Positions 57,609 through 64,000 of a stretch of 64,000 bases of DNA are shown piece after piece (position 1 is the first letter of the stretch; each line of letters begins with the position of its first letter). The notes below the pieces were generated by a model that saw only the letters and a list, made by a program, of their open reading frames with translations, searched no databases and was not told the origin of the DNA. Origin of the DNA: Rhabdophis nuchalis (taxonomy: Eukaryota > Chordata > Lepidosauria > Squamata > Natricidae); contig CM077651.1 in the NCBI GenBank assembly GCA_039707465.1, forward strand, positions 22,373,019 through 22,437,018, written 5' to 3'. A program made the position numbers and the translations under genes.

Positions 57609-57811
57609 CCGTAATGGCAAACCTATGGCACCCATGTCACAGGTGGCACGCGAAGCCCTCTCTGCAGGCACGCAAGCCATCACCCAGTTCAGCTCCACAA
57701 CACATGGGCATGTGCCTTCCGCCGGCCAGCTGAGGCACATTGCATTGTGGGTGTGGGCACTCACGTGCATGCAATTTTGGCACGCAAGGACAAAAAGGTT
57801 AGCCATCACTG
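57609..57811. mobile_element. hAT-like element (GATGGCGAACC family)
   Basis: Starts CCGTAATGGCAAACCTATGG and ends AGGTTAGCCATCACTG. Flanks GTTTATAG (57601-57608) and GTCTACAG (57812-57819) match 6/8. Interior CACGCGAAGCCCTCTCTGCA matches the family. Confidence 0.78.
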
Positions 57812-57819
57812 GTCTACAG

Positions 57820-58104
57820 GTTGTCATTAGAATGGTATTTTGTTATTCTTTATATTTAATTTTAGTCTCATTTTTTTTCACTGTTGTCCTTCTCTTTCAT
57901 TTCCAGAACTTGGAGATGGTTTGCATATTGGGCTATCAGAGTACTGTGTCCTGACCATAGTACACGTTATTGATTGATGTTTATTTCTCCAGTTTTATAA
58001 GCGCATTCATCTTCTTCCAGTTCAGTTTCCCTCAGTATGTGTGTGTGTGTGTGTGTGTACTGTATATATATAGTGCGCAGATGAATAAATAAAAAGGAAG
58101 TATA
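57820..58104. other. Intron with (GT)n near 58038
   Basis: A GT run of about 10 units is present. Nothing else is recognised. Confidence 0.4.
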
Positions 58105-58106
58105 TA

Positions 58107-58770
58107 CAGTATTTTTCAGAGTATAAGCTGCATCTTTTTCCTCACTTAGAGTGGGTGAAAACTTGGGTGCGTCTTATACACTGAATGTAGCTCCGCCCAC
58201 CCACCAGCCCTCACCCTTTGGCCTCTGCCTCCTAGAAATATATCTCCTTGCAGAAAATGGGGCTTGCAGAGGCGGCACTAGGCTATGGCAATCCCTGCAG
58301 CCTGAAACAGCTGATCATCGGGAGGCCCATGCTGAAAGTGAAAGTGAAAGTGAAACAGGCTGTTTGCTGTAAGGAGGTAAGTCAATAACTATAAATGCCT
58401 ATAGAATGTTCAAATGATTAGACTTATTCTTTAAAGACTGCTATATTGTTGTTCTAGACAACTTAACAAAATGAAGAAACTTTTTAAAAAATAAATGCTT
58501 AATCTGAAGAGGCCCAGTGCTATTGTATCTTCTTTTAAATAGCAGAGAATAACTATACTTCCAGAAAGCCACATCAATTTTAACAGCATCTTTACAAGTG
58601 TAGTCTGAAATGTAACACCACAAACAGTGTATATTGTCAGTACTGTTTGCTGTTTGCTGCAAGGAGGCAAATTGCTGAGAAGCAGAGGCAGATTTGTTTT
58701 CCCTTTTCTTCCTCCCCAAAAGCTGGGTGCGTCTTATACTTCGGAACATCTTATACTCTGAAAAATACAA
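58107..58770. mobile_element. Large TIR element (GTATAAGACGCAC family)
   Basis: Starts CAGTATTTTTCAGAGTATAA and ends TTATACTCTGAAAAATACAA, with TA at 58105-58106 and 58771-58772. At 664 bp it is the longest copy. An interior stretch (58380-58640) is AT-rich and unlike other copies, perhaps a further insertion. Confidence 0.78.
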
Positions 58771-58869
58771 TAGCCTTATCTCACCCTTTGCCAACCTGGG
58801 GACCAGTCTGTTTTACTATGTTCTGTCTGTTCTCTGGCTTCCTCACTTGTATACAAGTTTCAGGTTAAA

Positions 58870-59560
58870 ACATTAGGCATTCTGGGATTTTTCTAGGTAT
58901 ATACAGCTTGACATGATCAACACAATCAAAGGGTTTTTTTTTATAATCAATGAAGCATATAGCAGCTTCTTTGGCTTTCTCAATTATCCAGATTCCATGA
59001 CAATAACATCATATGTTCCTTGACCTTTTCCAAATCCAGCTTGAACATATGGCATCTCCCTCTCTCTGTAGAACTCTAATCTGCATTATATGCTCCTGAG
59101 TATTATTTTCCTAGCATGTAAAATTAAGAATAATATACAAAGTTTGCACACTCTGTTAAGTCTCTCTTTTTCTGATATTGGTATATCTAGATTTGCTGGC
59201 ATTGTTTGGTTAGAATCGTTACTAATTCTCCTTCTGCCTCTTGCCATATTTCTCTAGCTATTTCAGCAATTCCTGTAGTCTTCCAAGTTGGTAATTATTG
59301 AATGTTTTGAATCAAAAGGTCTTGTATTGTAAGTAGGGAATGTTTTCTTAAGTACAGTATCTTGGATGTTGATATCCCTACTCTGTAGAATTTCACTGTA
59401 CTCCTTCCATTTTTGACTTTCTTTGAACTAGTTGTTATGAATATTTTTATACTGTTACTTTATTTATGATGATCAATCTTGCTTGTCTTCTATCCACAGC
59501 AAATAGGCAGATTATTGTGACTTTTCCTGAGAGAAAACTGTCTCCAGTAATTTTGGTTTC
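58870..59560 (-). mobile_element. BovB (RTE) LINE reverse-transcriptase fragment, minus strand
   Basis: The minus strand encodes worn ORF2 text: a QAGF-like start, WIIEKAKEAAICFIDYKKTF, then DCVDHVKLY, which is RT motif A with its aspartate. Many stops and shifts. It is from an internal part of BovB, unlike the 3' copies at 12779 and 15309. Confidence 0.75.
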
Positions 59561-59584
59561 CCTCTAGTTGCAGTTGGAAATTCT

Positions 59585-59662
59585 TATTAGAACAGGGATG
59601 TCAAATTTGTGGTCCACGGGCCACATGCATCATGTGCTGGCCACACCCACCCTGTTTTAGCA
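59585..59662 (+). mobile_element. Charlie-like hAT terminus
   Basis: CAGGGATGTCAAATTTGTGG resembles the left end of the element at 4345. The right end is not found. Confidence 0.55.
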
Positions 59663-59664
59663 AA

Positions 59665-61448
59665 GGGGAAAAAAGTCACAATACATAACGTGATAACAAC
59701 GTGATAAAACGAGTTTAAACCCCTTGATTTAGGTAGTTTACAGAACTGGATTAAGTTACAAACTGATAATTAAGTTTAATTCTGAATAATGGATTGGAAA
59801 AATATTTGCAAATATCTTACTTTAGAACTTCAGAACATTATTACAATGTCAAGTCAATGTGCAGCAATTTATTATACTAGTATAATATGAATATGAATTT
59901 TGATTTAAAAATAATTACAAAAATACTAAGCTAATAATTCTATCTTTATTTAGGAAATCAAACAAAAACCTAAAAGCACTACATTAAGAGAAACTTCAGG
60001 TGCCTTACAAGCTCATATGTTGAATTATAATCAACTGAATTGAATTCTCAACTTTCCAAATAAGTTACATTGTGTGACATATCTGTTTTTCAAACAGACT
60101 GTTATTTTTTACATGTATACATACCCCCACAAGTTAACTTGCATTCTTATAGAAGAAATTATATGTGATTTCCAGTGAAACAATTAAATGTCTTGACAGC
60201 TATTACAATGTACAGTATACAGTAAAGCCAACTCAGTATACAGTATTGGAAATATAAAGTTTGGTTTTAACAAACAAAAATGACCGGTTGGAAGGGAAAT
60301 ACAGTCTTTAGCATTTATTCCTTTTTGTAATAAACGGTCTTCATGAAAAGACATGAAAAAAATTCAGACTGATTATTGCACTTCTAATAATTTTTAGAAA
60401 ATGTGGTGTTTATTTTAGCAGTCAATATTGGAGTATTCTACCATCATTATAAAATATTTTAAACCAGTTTCTTCCTAAGTCTTATATCCATATAAATTTA
60501 TCTTCTACTGACATTCTCCTTTGTTGCATATCAGTTCTTAGATCTAAATTCTGTATTCAATTAGTCGTGCAATAGCTCACTTGCTTGATTCCTGAATGAC
60601 ATGTCTCCAGCAAGTAGTACACAAAATGTAAGCAAACATTTGGAGTTTTGGGGGTTCAAGTTTTTCAAAGTTGAGCCTCTGAATGTTCCATTTTGTTTTG
60701 TAATTTGTTTGCTTCTTTGGAAATACTGATCACAATGGTTCTGACAATTCAGGAACAAAAATCTTGAAAAAGTTCATGTTTAATTTGTTCATAATTAAGT
60801 CTCGGCATCTATTCAGAGAACCATACAATTTATCATACAGTTTACTCTGCATTTTATTTCTGTTCTCATTGGCATAGGCTGGCAAAGATGAAAGTGATTT
60901 CTACTGAATGATATATTTGATCCTTGAAACCTAGTACTACCTGCTCCAGGTGGTGACAGCTCTCCGGGGCTTCAATCATGGATCTTTTCTGCTTATACTT
61001 TTACCTAAAAGTGAGAATTAAACCTGTGATCTTCGGTTTCCAAGGTTTCTGCTTTTGAGCCCCATCTATTCTCTCTGTTCATCAGGCAACTTTGATCAGC
61101 TGCCACGCAATTTTTTTTTTCTTCCTTCTCTTGTGGTATGTCTGAAGCTGCAGCTTGAAAGCAATGCTAAATCAAACTTTATCATCCAAGCAACCTACTG
61201 TTTTTGAAAACACTGCACATTGTACCGGTTTCGGCATTACCTCATCTTCCCTGTCTAGTGTTATTTTCTGTAGAGGCCTCTTCAGAAGAATAATCACCGA
61301 TACGTTTTAAGGACCAAAAGTTGGAAACTTTGAGTCTGTACACACTTCTGTATAAGAAGTGTGCTCAATTAAGCCACCTAAAATTAAAATATATTGTTAT
61401 ATACTGTAGGAATGTGATTACAGTTTGACAGTGAAAATGTATCCCCAT
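59665..61448. other. Intron, no recognised element
   Basis: About 1.8 kb of AT-rich, unique-looking sequence. Nothing recognised. Confidence 0.45.
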
Positions 61449-61451
61449 ATA

Positions 61452-61672
61452 CCGCGTTTCCCCAAAAATAAGACAGGGTCTTATCTTCTTTTGGGAGGTC
61501 TTATTATTTTTGAGGTGCAGGAGGTGGCGAGCATGGTCACCTCATGGCTGCTGTTGTGTTGCATTATTTTCGGGAAAGGCTTATTTTGGGGGGAAGGCTT
61601 ATTTTAGCGCATGTGTTCAAAAGCCCAATTGGGCTTATTATCCAGGGAGGTCTTATTTTCAGGGAAACAGGG
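61452..61672. mobile_element. Short TA-flanked MITE (AATAAGAC family)
   Basis: Starts CCGCGTTTCCCCAAAAATAA and ends TTTTCAGGGAAACAGG, with TA at 61450-61451 and 61673-61674. The interior repeats GGCTTATTTT and GTCTTATT. It is a 221-bp non-autonomous DNA element of a common vertebrate type. Confidence 0.8.
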
Positions 61673-61674
61673 TA

Positions 61675-62600
61675 GTATTTGTAGATAATATGAACTAATA
61701 TTATACAGTCAGTTGGCTTTTTTCAGTGGCTATCGTTTTGCAACTTAGATGGCAAGCTTTCATATGGCAAAGCTTTCGTATTGTGCACACATAAAATTAA
61801 TTACCTTCTCTGGAGATTGGGGAATACTTTCCTTTTTAGGAGTCTTCTTAATCCATACGCCTGATGTCATACAATTCCTGTTTGAATACCTTAAATATTT
61901 CCATTGCTGTAGTGATTTCTATACTGTTTGTTCCTTTTTATTGTTATGTGCAGTGAGCCACATAAAAACTATATAAAATGGGATACATGTTTTAAAGAAA
62001 TAATTAAATAATTAAATTTGGTGATCCATGAAGTGAAATTAGAATTCATTAGGCTGTGCTAGACTCATCTTCTACTAAAATAGATAATATACAGTGAGTT
62101 ATCCTTTCTAAAACCTCACCAGCTGGTATATCGTATAAATTTCTATTTCCCTTAATTAAAATAACAGGGCTGCATTTCATACTATCGGTTTATTACATTA
62201 TCGCAATAATCTGACAGGTCCATTCTGAATACCAACATTTTATACTTAGGCTACGAAGAAAAAATAAATTGTAAAGCTTTTTTGATGTTAGGTCTGCAAG
62301 ATTTAAAAAAGCAACCATTCAAACATTGTTATTAATAGAAGCACCACAGATAAAGTTCCTTGATGAATTCTCAGTGTATAAATTATCACATTAGATAACT
62401 CTCTCCTCTTGTCACCTACATTTTATCAAAAATATTTTTATAATCTGGTAGCATAAATAAGTAAATTATTATAATATTATAATTCATTATATTAATAATA
62501 ATATAATAAGAAAGGCCAAACTGGCCTACAAAATAGACCAAAGGAAGAACAGAAAAGAGACATGGAAAGATAAAGTATTATATGGCCAATGCATTAAAAC
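61675..62600. other. Intron, no recognised element
   Basis: AT-rich. An (ATA)n-like run lies near 62470-62510. Confidence 0.4.
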
Positions 62601-62609
62601 AAAAAACAA

Positions 62610-62858
62610 TACCACTTAGACTTATATACCGCTTCCTAGTACTTTCCAGCCCTTTCTAAACAGTTTAAAGAGTTGGCATATTGCCCCCAACAATTTGGGT
62701 CTTCATTTTACTGACCTCGGAAGGATGGAAGGCTGAGTCAACCTTGAGCCTGGTGAGATTCAAAGTGCCAAATTGCAGGCAGCTGGCAGCCAGCAGTCAG
62801 CAGAACTGCTGACTCGTTCTGCAGTACTTCATTCTAACCACTGTGCCACCATAGCAGG
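62610..62858 (-). mobile_element. Squamate tRNA-SINE, nearly complete, minus strand
   Basis: Same family as 16640-16862. It includes TACCACTTAGACTTATATAC (tail), GGAAGGCTGAGTCAACCTTG and, at the right, GCAGTACTTCATTCTAACCA (tRNA-like head). Confidence 0.78.
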
Positions 62859-62912
62859 CAAAGCAAATAATACCAGGACCTGGGATACATATGTGTGTGT
62901 TTGTGCATGATA

Positions 62913-62914
62913 GT

Positions 62915-62948
<34 letters not shown>
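62913..62948. repeat. (GT)n microsatellite
   Basis: About 17 GT units. Confidence 0.95.
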
Positions 62949-62951
<3 letters not shown>

Positions 62952-63049
62952 AATACACATTCATGCACACACATATGAAATGCATATGGTATACACATAC
63001 ACACAGAACTAATCACAGACCATTTAGACATAGCGGAAAACAGTCTTGA

Positions 63050-63360
63050 AAGTTAGCAAGGTTGATGATACTATATGGTCCAAAGCTATTACAGAATCTA
63101 GTTGTTCTGCTGAGGATTCTGCAAAGCCTCGTCCCAGAAGGTAACAAAGAAAACCAGGTATGAAGAGGTTATTTAGCATGTCTGACAATCCTGTGGACCC
63201 TGCTCAAGCAGAGCTTATAATTGCTTTGTGATGACGTAGTTGAATCTGTAGCTCAGACATAAGAAAATCTGTGTCTGTTGTTCTGTAAAGATTCGTGTAT
63301 GATCATGTAAAGATGTTTTGCGCTACAGTGTCAATGGCTGCTTAGTTGCCAGTGATTTCC
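63050..63360. mobile_element. Unassigned LINE-like remnant
   Basis: The text ATCTAGTTGTTCTGCTGAGG and CTCGTCCCAGAAGGTAACAA recalls an abundant squamate LINE region, minus strand. Assignment to a family is not possible by eye. Confidence 0.35.
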
Positions 63361-63394
63361 TTCTCCAGCACAGGGGTAAATACACCTGGAAACA

Positions 63395-63419
63395 TCTATC
63401 TACCTACCTACCTACCTAC

Positions 63420-63470
<51 letters not shown>

Positions 63471-63800
63471 CTCTCTCTCTCTCCCTACCTATCAACTGTA
63501 TTTCTCTCTCTCTCTCTCTCTTTTGCTGTCTCTATCCTTCTAGCTACTTATCTATCTACACATACTATCTCTCCCTACTTACCTACCTACTGTATTTCTC
63601 TCTCTCTCTCTCCCTATCCCTTTATCTACCTACCTACCTAACTACACCCTCTGTCTCCCTACTGTATTTACTGTATTTCTCTCTCTCTCTCCCCCTCTAC
63701 CTACCTACCTACCTAACTACCTACCTACTCTCTCTCTCTCCCTACCTACCTACTGTATTTCTCTCTCTTTCTCTCCCTCTCTATCCCTCTATCTACCTAC
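63395..63800. repeat. Compound (CTAC)n/(CTAA)n minisatellite
   Basis: Blocks of CTAC and CTAA alternate with CTGTATTTCTCTCTCT spacers. This is the same spacer (reverse of AGAGAAATACAG) and the same tetranucleotide as in the Helitrons at 24590 and 26378. No Helitron termini are visible beside it. Confidence 0.92.
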
Positions 63801-63807
63801 CCACTTA

Positions 63808-63877
63808 AAAAAAATTGCCTCTTCAAAACCTGGGTGCGCCTTATACTCCGGTGCGTCTTATATTCCGAAAAATATGG
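63808..63877 (+). mobile_element. 3' end of a GTATAAGACGCAC-family TIR element
   Basis: TTGCCTCTTCAAAACCTGGG to TATTCCGAAAAATATGG, followed by TA. Only the right terminus is present. Confidence 0.78.
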
Positions 63878-64000
63878 TATATAATAGTAAAATCTTACAA
63901 CTCAGCTTCTTCCTACTCTCATCTTCAAAGCATGGGAACAATAAACAATCCATAGTGTGTTTTCAAAAAATGAGCATCTTGTGGTATAATCACTTCTTGG

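Overview
This window is vertebrate nuclear DNA, almost certainly from a squamate reptile and probably a snake. The reasons are Sauria SINEs, BovB (RTE) and L2/CR1 LINEs, a Helitron pair, many small hAT-like MITEs, and long tetranucleotide and dinucleotide microsatellites. There is no prokaryotic, CRISPR or operon-like content. The only host protein-coding sequence I can support is one 166-bp exon at 1850-2015 on the + strand. Its peptide matches the cysteine-rich core of glypican-6 (GPC6), a GPI-anchored heparan-sulfate proteoglycan. Everything downstream, about 62 kb, reads as one large GPC6 intron filled with transposable elements, in line with the very large introns of GPC6 in other vertebrates.

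Layout. 0-2 kb: an LTR fragment, a minus-strand L2 LINE and the GPC6 exon. 2-9 kb: mostly unique intron with hAT-like MITEs and a Sauria SINE split by a Tigger-type MITE. 9.3-9.8 kb: a long pyrimidine tract. 12-16 kb: two minus-strand BovB fragments, a hAT MITE and a Sauria SINE with an 11-bp target-site duplication (TSD). 16.97-18.96 kb: a remarkable 2-kb L1-type element with an intact ORF1, no ORF2 and a perfect 16-bp TSD. 19-28 kb: a palindromic MITE, an LTR, several hAT MITEs and two Helitrons in opposite orientation. 29-32 kb: a CR1 fragment, a Sauria SINE with a 14-bp TSD and the longest L2 copy (reverse transcriptase with YADD). 33-44 kb: an LTR, more MITEs and LINE 3' ends. 44-58 kb: SINE, CR1, L2, LTR and a nested stack of hAT elements at 53.5-54.7 kb. 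58-64 kb: a large TIR element, a BovB reverse-transcriptase fragment, unique intron, and a terminal minisatellite matching the Helitron interior.

The elements fit known partnerships. BovB LINEs are thought to mobilise Sauria SINEs, since they share a 3' tail. L2 and CR1 3' ends recur as short 5'-truncated copies. Many non-autonomous DNA elements carry clean 8-bp (hAT-like) or TA (Tc1/mariner/pogo-like) target duplications, so their boundaries can be read directly. Family names are from recognition of sequence features, not from a database search.
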